A stretch of 64,000 nucleotides of DNA from Ignavibacteria bacterium (lineage in GTDB: Bacteria; Bacteroidota; Ignavibacteria; Kapaibacteriales; UBA961), in the NCBI GenBank assembly GCA_016720145.1, contig JADJXV010000008.1, forward strand, positions 124,001-188,000, written 5' to 3'. The notes beneath the pieces are model-generated. The model was not told the DNA's origin and ran no database searches. It was given only the letters and a program-made list of their open reading frames with translations. Shown here in pieces: positions 49,201 to 56,603 of the stretch (position 1 is the stretch's first letter; every line of letters begins with the position of its first letter). The position numbers and the translations under genes were made by a program.

Positions 49201-49378
49201 GATCTCCAATAGAAAACCCTGCACTCGAAACGACATTGATCGTTTTGGTACAGTAATCAATCGCCGTTACTTTTGCATAACTGTTTATAACACCTGAAAT
49301 TATGGTCGGTGGTTGCGCAGAGACGGGAATGAATGAGACAAGTAGAACTAATAATGCAATAAGATAATTCATTTTCAA
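46250..49378 (-). CDS. Large secreted adhesin-like protein with Gly-rich region, PKD/Ig-like repeats and T9SS tail
   Basis: 1042 aa. A signal peptide (LLVLLVSFIPVSAQ) precedes a beta domain with an exceptional Gly-rich segment at about residues 200-360 (GAGGGGAGGSVV, NAHNSGGGGGGNGSSGG). From residue 440 it has several repeats of about 80 residues with KPYKYSWSPSLGL, TVTDSTGCTS and VNPLP, of the Ig/PKD or SprB type known from gliding adhesins. A cohesin-like domain (about 830-950) and a T9SS C-terminal sorting domain (STGSQRLETNLAGYNSGVYF) end the protein. It should be displayed on the cell surface. Confidence 0.9.
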   Translation of the reverse strand: MKMNYLIALLVLLVSFIPVSAQPPTIISGVINSYAKVTAIDYCTKTINVVSSAGFSIGDRAIIIQMQGATIDTTNSTNFGTITAIGEAGNFEFVTIESVTPTSIRLRYLLVQNYNPTGAVQLVKVPRYITAWVQGAPLTAPAWNGSTGGVLAFEASAAVDILSSIDVSGKGFRGGNTNPVSRGENDIYDYVSDITENHAGGKGEGIVLPFARQTAGRGAQANGGGGGNAHNSGGGGGGNGSSGGMGGAQYRSGASVLNGGVGGKSLEYIGGNPKIFMGGGGGGGHQNNNAATNGTAGGGIVIIKAGVLVGRGNTIFANGLEHITASRNDGAGGGGAGGSVVLDIERMASPVRIEAHGSRGGNNNNSDIHASGGGGSGGIIGVKNQNLLDSIIADLQGGNSGINIQFNDPWGAESGLPGKSRIGLTIPEGNVDPVVVQSSKDTTICLGGVAVIGRTAVGGRKPYKYSWSPSLGLDNSTSERPKASPSVSTFYTVTVTDSTGCTSQAQMWVNVYPTQNISASIDTAVCMGSSVQLQATGQGIFSWSPRNGLSDSTIPNPIASPTQTTVYTLTVTDSTGCTSYDSIVVKVNNLPTISIGEDDSLCEGNSLFLYNIEAKNGTPPYEYLWSPSIGISDIRTPAPVFSPLSTTQYKLTVIDSNGCTAFDTFTVKVNPLPIAEAGNSTSICFGDTTRLNGTTSAKITWSPSIGLSATNIPNPLAYPAQSTTYHLILENEFGCISTDSVRVAVFALPPKPILSLSADTVYSISTVPVSEFSWYRDGTYIPGELTSSIIATQSGSYTLGIKDSNGCIALSDPIIVYVGKATLSVEDACAYPGEIVEIPIRFSSAEMIGESLTEQFDMTLSFNASLLVPIMNGILENTVENGVRSIRLIAPFEQDSFPILTTLRFYAGLGNDTVTDVKLTKYTSIGGRVFLSDKVGRFCLKGVCTDGSVRLYRSGEFSAITSIIPQPIKENIAVEFVVGECGKSTLSLMNVLGQTVAILVEGQNSTGSQRLETNLAGYNSGVYFLVLQTPSERVVKMIEIHK

Positions 49379-49902
49379 CGTCGATTCTCGAATAATAAAT
49401 AGTAATTCAGCTGCAAATTACCACTCTGTTTATAATCTACAAGAAGAAAGAAAATGGCTTTCTTACTATTTTTGAGGTTCACGAAAAGTTTGCTACCTCC
49501 TCTCACATTCAAACTCTCTAAAAACTCTGTGAAACACACTGGGATGCTGGTTACCTCAAAGTGTCACAGAGGTAAGAGACACCGTTTCTCTCTTACTTAC
49601 GATGGAAATTTGTTATCTCTCAATAATTGCCGGATAACCGGAGAAAATAATATTCCAACACTAAAACATTGAAAAATAATTAACTTATGACAATTCATAC
49701 TGTATAATAATCTCTACGAATTGTGAATGAATTCTGAAACGTATTGACGTACATTCAAAGCTACATGATCATTTCTATCACTTGATATCTATTTCAAATT
49801 GCAATGAATAAAGTTTCATGATTTGCTTAAATATCATTTAATTTATACGTTGTATATTGCGCTGTAATTATTCAACATTTTATTTATTCAGGAGAAAATA
49901 TA
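49379..49902. other. Intergenic stretch with an imperfect inverted repeat
   Basis: About 520 bases. The only structure I see is ACTCTGTGAAACACACT near 49525 and AGTGTCACAGAGGT near 49560, a decayed relative of the long palindromes elsewhere. The right part is AT-rich and must carry the promoter of the KEAKHD-repeat gene; AGGAG at 49890-49894 is its ribosome binding site. Confidence 0.5.
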
Positions 49903-50232
49903 ATGCGTAAATTCGCAGCAGTACTCGCGGTCATTTTTGCAGTCACAGTATCAGTCAATGCATTTGCAGCTGACAAGCCAAAAGGTGAAGTTAAAGCAGC
50001 AAAAGTTGAAGTAAAGGAAGCTAAAAAAGCAACAAAAGAAGCGAAACATGATATGAAAGAAGCTAAAAAAGACGTAAAAGAGGCTGTGAAAGCCGGTGAC
50101 AAAGCAGCCGTTAAAGAAGCGAAACACGATATGAAAGAAGCTAAAAAAGACATAAAAGAAGCGAAACATGATATGAAAGAAGCTAAAAAAGACTTGAAAG
50201 AAGCTAAAAAAGACGCTAAAATGCCTAAATAA
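49903..50232 (+). CDS. Secreted Lys/Ala/Glu-rich repeat protein
   Basis: 109 aa. A signal peptide (FAAVLAVIFAVTVSVNAFAA) is cut near residue 23. The mature part is only Lys, Glu, Ala, Asp, Val and a few His and Met: KEAKHDMKEAKKD is repeated three times with close variants (KEAKKATKEAKHDMKEAKKDV). The pattern has hydrophobic or Ala residues at intervals of 3-4, so it should be a long single helix or coiled coil, much like LEA or histone-H1-like proteins. No function is known to me. A strong terminator follows, so it is a monocistronic gene. Confidence 0.85.
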   Translation: MRKFAAVLAVIFAVTVSVNAFAADKPKGEVKAAKVEVKEAKKATKEAKHDMKEAKKDVKEAVKAGDKAAVKEAKHDMKEAKKDIKEAKHDMKEAKKDLKEAKKDAKMPK

Positions 50233-50252
50233 TCCTCTCGGTCAGAATAAAT

Positions 50253-50287
50253 AAAAGCGTGATTGAACCATTCAATCGCGCTTTTTT
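50253..50287 (+). terminator. Intrinsic terminator of the KEAKHD-repeat gene
   Basis: Stem AAAGCGTGATTGAA (50254-50267) with TTCAATCGCGCTTT (50271-50284), one G-T pair, loop CCA, then a T run. It starts about 20 bases after the stop codon at 50232. Confidence 0.92.
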
Positions 50288-50423
50288 AATTTGAATTCCT
50301 TTCCCAAATTTTGCCAAACCTATTTTTCCCTTTCCAAAATCAATTTTCTGTGCTATTTTGCCGAAAATTAACAGAAAATAGTCAAGTTGACTATTGCAAT
50401 TACCGAACATTCTCTACTCTCCT

Positions 50424-51455
50424 ATGGCTATTTTTAGTACGTCCAAGCTTGTCACTATAGAGCGTCACTTTGCCGAAGAAGAAGATCTCCACCCCGAGGC
50501 TACCGGTGAATTCTCCCGCCTACTCAGAGACTTAACTCTTGCCATTCGAATGATCGCCCGAGATGTACGGCGCGCCGGACTCAATGATGTCCTCGGCCTG
50601 ACCGATATGCATAATGTCCATGGCGAACAAGTCAAAAAGCTCGATGATTACGCCAATGATATTATATTCAGAGCTATGGATCATGGTGGACATTTGTGTG
50701 TCATGGCTTCCGAAGAGTCTCAAGGCCTCATTCCTATCCCGGACCATTACCACAAAGGAAAATATGTACTCGTGTTTGATCCTTTAGACGGTTCATCCAA
50801 TATCGATGTGAATGTCACTATCGGGACTATTTTCTCCATTTATCGCCGTCTAGAACCTAATGCAACCACTGACGGCACTTTAGATGACGTTCTTCAACCA
50901 GGATACAAGCAAGTAGCAGCAGGATATGCAAGTTATGGAAGTTCTACCAATTTAGTCTATACCAGCGGTCATGGCGTCGATGTCTTTACGTTTGATCAGA
51001 CAATCGGTGAATTCCTGCTGACCAATGAAAAAGTGCGAATACCAAACAAGGGTACGTATTATAGTATTAATGAAGGTAATTACCACAAATGGGACAAGAA
51101 CCTGCAGCAATATGTCGATTACCTCAAAAATGACTATCCAGATAAACCTGCCTATTCTCTTCGTTATATTGGCACTGCCGTCGCGGACGTCCATCGCACA
51201 TTGTATTACGGTGGTATCTTTATGTATCCGGCTGACCGAGCATATCCCAATGGTAAATTAAGACTTATGTACGAGCTGAATCCTCTCTCGATGCTAATAG
51301 AGCAGGCAGGAGGACGCTCGACCAATGGCTCTGACCGTATTCTCGACCTCACACCTACCAGCATTCATGAGCGTGCACCTGTCTTTCTCGGTAGTCCGGA
51401 TGATGTGCTTGAGGCGGAAATGTTTCTGCAAGGAAAGCATCCTACCCAATTATAA
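50424..51455 (+). CDS. fbp: Fructose-1,6-bisphosphatase, class I
   Basis: 343 aa. The active-site motif VFDPLDGSSNIDVNVTIGTIFS (about residues 121-142) holds the metal ligands of class I FBPase. EESQ upstream and the C-terminal KLRLMYELNPLSMLIEQAGG also fit. It removes the 1-phosphate from fructose 1,6-bisphosphate in gluconeogenesis. The ATG at 50424 is used; a TTG at 50394 in frame would add ten poor residues. A DUF1844 gene and nadK follow in the same direction, with short gaps. Confidence 0.96.
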   Translation: MAIFSTSKLVTIERHFAEEEDLHPEATGEFSRLLRDLTLAIRMIARDVRRAGLNDVLGLTDMHNVHGEQVKKLDDYANDIIFRAMDHGGHLCVMASEESQGLIPIPDHYHKGKYVLVFDPLDGSSNIDVNVTIGTIFSIYRRLEPNATTDGTLDDVLQPGYKQVAAGYASYGSSTNLVYTSGHGVDVFTFDQTIGEFLLTNEKVRIPNKGTYYSINEGNYHKWDKNLQQYVDYLKNDYPDKPAYSLRYIGTAVADVHRTLYYGGIFMYPADRAYPNGKLRLMYELNPLSMLIEQAGGRSTNGSDRILDLTPTSIHERAPVFLGSPDDVLEAEMFLQGKHPTQL

Positions 51456-51491
51456 TTTTACAACTCTATTATTCTTTATGAAAGGTATTCG

Positions 51492-51767
51492 ATGAAAATT
51501 GATTTTTCAGGAATTATCCAAATGTTCCAAATGGAAGGCTTTGTCGCCTTGGGCAAGATCAAACATCCCGCCTCCGATTCAATTGAAAAAAATCTCGATC
51601 ATGCAAGCTTTGTCATAGACTTGCTGACCATTCTCGAAGAAAAAACACGTGGAAATCTCACCGATGCCGAACAGCGCCTGATGCAATATTCACTACAAGA
51701 CCTGAAGCTAAACTACGTAGCCGAGTCAGATTCTGCCATCAGCAGTCCATCTAACCCCACAACGTAA
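51492..51767 (+). CDS. DUF1844 family protein
   Basis: 91 aa, soluble and helical. The segment FVALGKIKHPASDSIEKNLDHASFVIDLLTILEEKTRGNLTDAEQ has the layout of DUF1844: a short N-terminal helix, then IDLLxxLxEKTxGNLTxxE. No function is established for the family. It lies 36 bases after fbp, and its stop overlaps the nadK start by one base, so nadK translation is probably coupled to it. Confidence 0.88.
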   Translation: MKIDFSGIIQMFQMEGFVALGKIKHPASDSIEKNLDHASFVIDLLTILEEKTRGNLTDAEQRLMQYSLQDLKLNYVAESDSAISSPSNPTT

Positions 51768-52630
51768 TGAATACGATTGCTATTTATGCCAATACCAACA
51801 AAGAGCAAGCTATCTATTGGTCATCACGGGCGTTGCAGTTTCTCCGAACGCAAGATGTACGGTGTATTATTTCTAATACCTTAGCCGAATTTCTATCCGA
51901 TGATAGTACAGCAAACGTCGAGAAAATCTCTGTCGATGAATTTGAGAAATTTGCCGATGTAGTCGTGTGCTTTGGTGGCGATGGTACGATGCTCTCTGCC
52001 GCTCAGAAAATTATCCGCGGAGATATTCCACTCATGGGTATTAATGTCGGAAAATTGGGTTTTCTAGCTGAGTTTTCGGTGACAGAATTAGAAGAATCTC
52101 TTCTCTCACTCATCAACGGTGATTATCGAATTGTCGATAGAGCTATTCTTGAGACAACGTATAAGGATGAAACGATGTACGCATTCAATGAATTCGTCAT
52201 TGAAAAGTATAACTCCTCCAAAATGATCACCATCCGCGCCTCGGTCGATGGTCATTTAATCGCCGATTATTCTGCTGACGGTATTATTCTTACTACTCCA
52301 ACCGGTTCTACCGCGTACTCACTTTCCAATGGCGGTCCGATTATCGCGCCTTCTGCCGAAGTCTTCTGCATTACACCAATCGCTCCCCATAGCTTGACTC
52401 TTCGTCCCCTCATTATTCCTGACAGCTTGGAAATCACCCTCGAACTGATATCATCGGGAAGTAACGCACTCCTCGTCGCCGATGGACTGATTCAAAAAGA
52501 ACTTACGACCGGTGAAAGAGTATCGATCAAGCGCTCTTCTTTCGGCGTAAAACTAATAAAGCATAAAGATACAACGTATTTTGAACTGTTAAGAAATAAG
52601 TTATTGTGGAGTGCGGGGGCAGGAGGGTAA
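51767..52630 (+). CDS. nadK: NAD kinase
   Basis: 287 aa. The family's VVCFGGDGTMLSAAQ near residue 66 (GGDG) is intact, as is TTPTGSTAYSLSNGGPI near residue 177, which binds NAD. NEFVIEK (NE motif) is also present. The enzyme phosphorylates NAD to NADP. It begins within the stop codon of the DUF1844 gene. The end reaches a poly-Gly tail (AGAGG). Confidence 0.96.
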   Translation: MNTIAIYANTNKEQAIYWSSRALQFLRTQDVRCIISNTLAEFLSDDSTANVEKISVDEFEKFADVVVCFGGDGTMLSAAQKIIRGDIPLMGINVGKLGFLAEFSVTELEESLLSLINGDYRIVDRAILETTYKDETMYAFNEFVIEKYNSSKMITIRASVDGHLIADYSADGIILTTPTGSTAYSLSNGGPIIAPSAEVFCITPIAPHSLTLRPLIIPDSLEITLELISSGSNALLVADGLIQKELTTGERVSIKRSSFGVKLIKHKDTTYFELLRNKLLWSAGAGG

Positions 52631-52730
52631 TTCATACATGAAAATGAAAAGTCTATTAACGTATCTCTATTCAACACATCCATCACAGTTAACCTATATC
52701 ATTTCTATTTCTAATTTAAATTCTACCTCT

Positions 52731-53432
52731 ATGAAAACACTACAATACATTTTGGTATTTTTTGTTGTTTGCAGCATACAAACCTCTGCTCAATTCACGA
52801 TGAGTGTTGGTCCATATATCATGCCGAAGTATGGAATTAATATTTCAGAACGTCCCTATATTACTACTAATCCAAATCAATATCCTTACACGTTCATGAC
52901 TGCACCGACTGAAAATGATGCTTCATTCGATATCGATTTTGGCTTGTCTGGGCGTATCCACTTGAAGGACTTAAAGTTATCAGCAATTTTCGACGGTGGT
53001 TACAGCTCGACTAGCTCAATTCTAAAATACGTAGATGACACCGATGACGAATATACTTTTATTACAAGAGTAAATTATGTGAATATAGCTTCAATGTATA
53101 ATTCCGGCTGGTTCCTTATAGGAGTAAATTTTGGAATACCTATTTCCGGTACCACAAAAAATCTTTCAGAAACGACCGAAATTGAAGCAAGGCCTGAAGA
53201 TATGAGAACCAAAATTGAGTTTCGGTTAGGTGGAATAATTCCTATTATGAAGCATTCAACAGGCAGTATGAATGTGGTGTTTTTAGGGAATTTTATGTTC
53301 ACAGGGCTTTATGGTGATAACCTGTATGACAATTCGAAATATTCCATTATCCAACACGACAATCTTACAAATCCTCGGGTGTGGACATTTTCACTAGGAG
53401 TCAATTATTTATTTACAATTCTGGATAGATAG
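52731..53432 (+). CDS. Hypothetical outer-membrane-type protein, paralogue A
   Basis: About 233 aa from the ATG at 52731, which begins a typical signal peptide (LVFFVVCSIQTSAQ). The open frame extends upstream into nadK but has no site there. The rest alternates polar and hydrophobic residues (FDIDFGLSGRIHLKDLKLSA, NSGWFLIGVNFGIPISGTT), as in small beta-barrels, and ends in Leu-Phe-rich strands (VWTFSLGVNYLFTIL). It is related to the next gene. Confidence 0.78.
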   Translation: MKTLQYILVFFVVCSIQTSAQFTMSVGPYIMPKYGINISERPYITTNPNQYPYTFMTAPTENDASFDIDFGLSGRIHLKDLKLSAIFDGGYSSTSSILKYVDDTDDEYTFITRVNYVNIASMYNSGWFLIGVNFGIPISGTTKNLSETTEIEARPEDMRTKIEFRLGGIIPIMKHSTGSMNVVFLGNFMFTGLYGDNLYDNSKYSIIQHDNLTNPRVWTFSLGVNYLFTILDR

Positions 53433-53463
53433 TCATCTACAACTCATTTAATAGAATGCGCTT

Positions 53464-54162
53464 ATGAAATTAATTATATACTGTGTAGCATTTATCACCG
53501 CTACGGGCTCGATACTTTCTCAGACTACGTTTAGTTTTGGTCCATTATTAGCACCTAAAATTGGTCTAAATCTCTCTCCTCAACCTAATTACTTACTCGA
53601 GGATTCGTTACTCGGAAGCAGGTATGTGAAGGTTGAAGGACAAACATCGTATGACCTAGATTTCGGAATATCTCTCAAAATGTACTTAGAGCATCTCAAG
53701 ACAACCCTATTTTTTGACGGTAGCTATACAACTACCAGCAATTCTTATACATTAACTGATGACAATGGCGAACTTCAAGACTACACAACGAAAGTTCACT
53801 ATCTGACTATCTCACCCAACTATACGACAAATTGGATTTTCTTTGGACTCACACTAGGGCTCCCTATTTCCGCTTCAACGACCAATACATCAGGTTCCTT
53901 TAGTAGCGATGCCGAAAATACCGACGATCTGAGAATGAAAGCAGATTTAAAGTTTGGCTGCTTGTTCCCGATCGTAAAAAGCAGTCTCGGCGAACTCGAT
54001 CTCCTATTGACGGGCGGTTTAATGATCCCTCCTCTTTTTATGGATGATCCTTTACCTTCTCAAAAGTACGTGGTACTCGAATATGATCAAAATTATAGTC
54101 CGCGAATATTTTCTTTTTCCGTCGGTCTCACTTATTATTTCAACATCTTAACAGTAGATTAA
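53464..54162 (+). CDS. Hypothetical outer-membrane-type protein, paralogue B
   Basis: 232 aa, with a signal peptide (FITATGSILSQ). It shares the plan and several segments with the preceding protein: SFGPLLAPKIGLNLS vs SVGPYIMPKYGINIS, FGISLKMYLEHLKTTLFFDG vs FGLSGRIHLKDLKLSAIFDG, and NWIFFGLTLGLPISASTTN vs GWFLIGVNFGIPISGTTKN. The two clearly come from a tandem duplication. The spacing is 31 bases. Function unknown; a small beta-barrel is the best guess. Confidence 0.8.
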   Translation: MKLIIYCVAFITATGSILSQTTFSFGPLLAPKIGLNLSPQPNYLLEDSLLGSRYVKVEGQTSYDLDFGISLKMYLEHLKTTLFFDGSYTTTSNSYTLTDDNGELQDYTTKVHYLTISPNYTTNWIFFGLTLGLPISASTTNTSGSFSSDAENTDDLRMKADLKFGCLFPIVKSSLGELDLLLTGGLMIPPLFMDDPLPSQKYVVLEYDQNYSPRIFSFSVGLTYYFNILTVD

Positions 54163-54347
54163 TTGTTTATAATACCAAAGGAATCACTTTACGGTAAAAT
54201 TCCAAATATTCACCTCATGAAATTCTTGCTATTGATTTTGTTTAGTAGAATTTCTTGTACATTTGAAGAAGAGCTGTGTAATAGGTACATTACTACCTCC
54301 AAATTTTGAATGAATTACATTGATAAATACTGTTATTGAGTAATGCA

Positions 54348-55499
54348 ATGAGATTTTACCTCCTTCAAGCTTTCGCGATTCTGTTTATCTCATCACAGAT
54401 ACATGCCCAAGCTCCACAAGAAATTCTCTCAAAAGCATATTCCAAATGTCAATCGATTACTCATGGCAAATATTCCTTGGTAGTTAGAAAAAAGTACATG
54501 ACGGTGAAAGATACTTCCGTTGTTGCAATCAACACCACATTTCAAAAATATCCCGCCGATACTGTTCATCCACTTTTGTTTCACTCCACAGAATCACACA
54601 ACAACGGTTATACAATCAGCATTCTCTACACCGGTAAAGAATTTGTAAGGATATTCCCACATGATAGCACTGCTGAAATAATGCAATCAACTCGATGGGC
54701 GACGAAAATTCAGTCAAGCATTCAGAGTTTTTTCTTTTTCCGTCCGCTTACAGATGTGAAAAGCGCACTTCTTCAATACGACACCGCTGACATACATTAT
54801 TCAATTAGTTTCAAAGGGATGGATACGCTACGTAATGAACCTTGCTATGCAATAAATGTGATTGAGATTCCTGAACTTGACTCTACGAATCCGATAAGTG
54901 TCATCAAAATAGTCTATCGGTATTGGATACGGACAGACAACTATCTTCCAATCCGCTATATAGTTGATTATGAAGCTGTTATGAATAATGACACTCTACA
55001 CCAACACGAAGATTTTACTCTTACCTCATCGACATTCGACACCACGATTGATAAAGCTCCACTATTACTTTCCAATGATACGACAGCTCCCGAATGGACT
55101 TTAAATACAATTCATAATGATACACTGACTCTCAAAGATTTAAAAGGCAAGCTTATACTTCTCGACTTTTTTTACCGTTCTTGTGCACCATGTTTACTCG
55201 CTATGCCGGGGATGCAATCGCTCCACACTCGATATCATGATTAAGGTCTGCGTGTCATTGGGGTGAATTCGGTGGATAAATACGATGATGAATTTCGTAG
55301 CTTTCTTCGTAAAAGTGGTGTGAAATATCCTATCGCTTTTGCGAACAAAGACATGTCTAATTCATACCGTGTCTCCTCCTACCCTACGATGTATCTGATT
55401 GATACACAAGGCAATATCATTTATTCTCAAGTAGGATACAGCAAACATCATGAATCTGCTCTTGAAGAGATAATTGTGAAGAATTTACCAAAAAAATGA
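54348..55499 (+). pseudogene. TlpA/thioredoxin-like secreted protein with an in-frame stop
   Basis: Read through the TAA at 55242-55244, the frame is 383 residues. The signal peptide (LLQAFAILFISSQIHAQ) starts at the ATG at 54348. Residues 25-240 form a LolA-like beta domain. From 250 there is a thioredoxin fold of the TlpA/ResA type with CXXC in FFYRSCAPCLLAMPG. The stop falls between RYHD and GLRVIGVNSVDKYDD, exactly in frame; the usual residue here is Lys, so AAA to TAA would explain it. Without the second half the fold is incomplete, so the gene is probably inactive unless the base is a sequence error. Confidence 0.82.
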
Positions 55500-55906
55500 A
55501 TGCTTTGTGATGCAAAGTTGCTTTGTAACTTTCCTAAACACAACTATTCCGCTTCTACTATATATACCTCGTGTAGGGAGCTCACACAATATTTCGCATG
55601 GACATTTCCACCCATCTCCTATAATTTATTCGCTCTTCAGTCATTTTCTACTACGTTTCCATACTTCCTTCAGGTAACTTTCTGCTAAGTAAATCCGCTC
55701 CCTGCCCTTTATTACTGTATATTGTGGCGATGAAAAATGATATTTAAAAAAAACGTTTAACAATACTGCCGCATTAATAGGGTTATCAACCCACAATGAA
55801 AAATTCGATGGTGAATTAGAAAAAAATTGGAGTCCGGATACCAAGCAAAAAAACGGGGCGTTTCCGAAAAGCCAAATGAGTAGGATATATATATGAGAAT
55901 ACCTCT
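55500..55906. other. Intergenic stretch without a recognisable gene
   Basis: About 400 AT-rich bases between the TlpA-like gene and the lipoprotein gene. I see no frame, repeat or RNA that I can support. Confidence 0.45.
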
Positions 55907-56467
55907 ATGATAAAATTCAGTCGCTTACTATTTTTGAGTGTCATTACTTTGTCTGCATGCTCGACAGACCCTGCAGTCTCTACCGTCAATGATAGCTTTA
56001 CTCCGCCGACCACTTATTTCTACAAAATTGACGGTATTTCGAATTCAATAAGTGCAGATGCACCCAAGGCATCGCTCTTTACAGGAGACTTCCGACTTTC
56101 CAAAAACTTTCCATTTGGAGGTCAAAGTGAAACGCATGTAAGTTTACATCTAGTAGCACTTTCATCTTCAACTGTAGCAAATACTTTATCTGAAGGGAGT
56201 TATACATCAATTTATCTAACAAAGCAAAACAGTAACAGTCCTGATTCTGCGATGCTCACGCTTCAAATTCTCGGGAATAATGCCAACCCAAATGCTGTTT
56301 ATGAATTAATTGCACAAGGCGGAAGAGTGTATCTGAGCAAGAAAAATGGTATTCTGCGCTTTACAACTGATGGGAAATTGACTGCAAGCGGCCTGAACTC
56401 GCAGCCACCCGGCGATGCACAAACACGAACGGTAGAATTCAGCGTTGAAAATGGTGTTTCGTTTTAA
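55907..56467 (+). CDS. Hypothetical lipoprotein
   Basis: 186 aa. A hydrophobic start (RLLFLSVITLSAC) ends with lipobox LSAC near residues 15-18. The mature protein is Ser/Thr-rich and has no motif I know. A strong terminator follows 60 bases later. It is the last plus-strand gene before the flagellar block on the other strand. Confidence 0.78.
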   Translation: MIKFSRLLFLSVITLSACSTDPAVSTVNDSFTPPTTYFYKIDGISNSISADAPKASLFTGDFRLSKNFPFGGQSETHVSLHLVALSSSTVANTLSEGSYTSIYLTKQNSNSPDSAMLTLQILGNNANPNAVYELIAQGGRVYLSKKNGILRFTTDGKLTASGLNSQPPGDAQTRTVEFSVENGVSF

Positions 56468-56526
56468 GTATAATATTCTTATCTGTCTTTGATAAATAAT
56501 ACTTCGTAAGATTACTTCAAAAATAC

Positions 56527-56562
56527 AACTGCCCTCGATTATACAATCGAGGGCAGTTTTTA
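56527..56562. terminator. Intrinsic terminator between convergent genes
   Basis: Stem CTGCCCTCGATT with AATCGAGGGCAG around a four-base loop, followed by TTTTTA on the plus strand. A run of A before the stem would give T on the minus strand, so it may stop both the plus-strand lipoprotein transcript and the minus-strand flhA one. Confidence 0.93.
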
Positions 56563-56603
56563 TGTGTGATGCTGTGTAACAAATTCACAATTATTTAGAA
56601 GTT

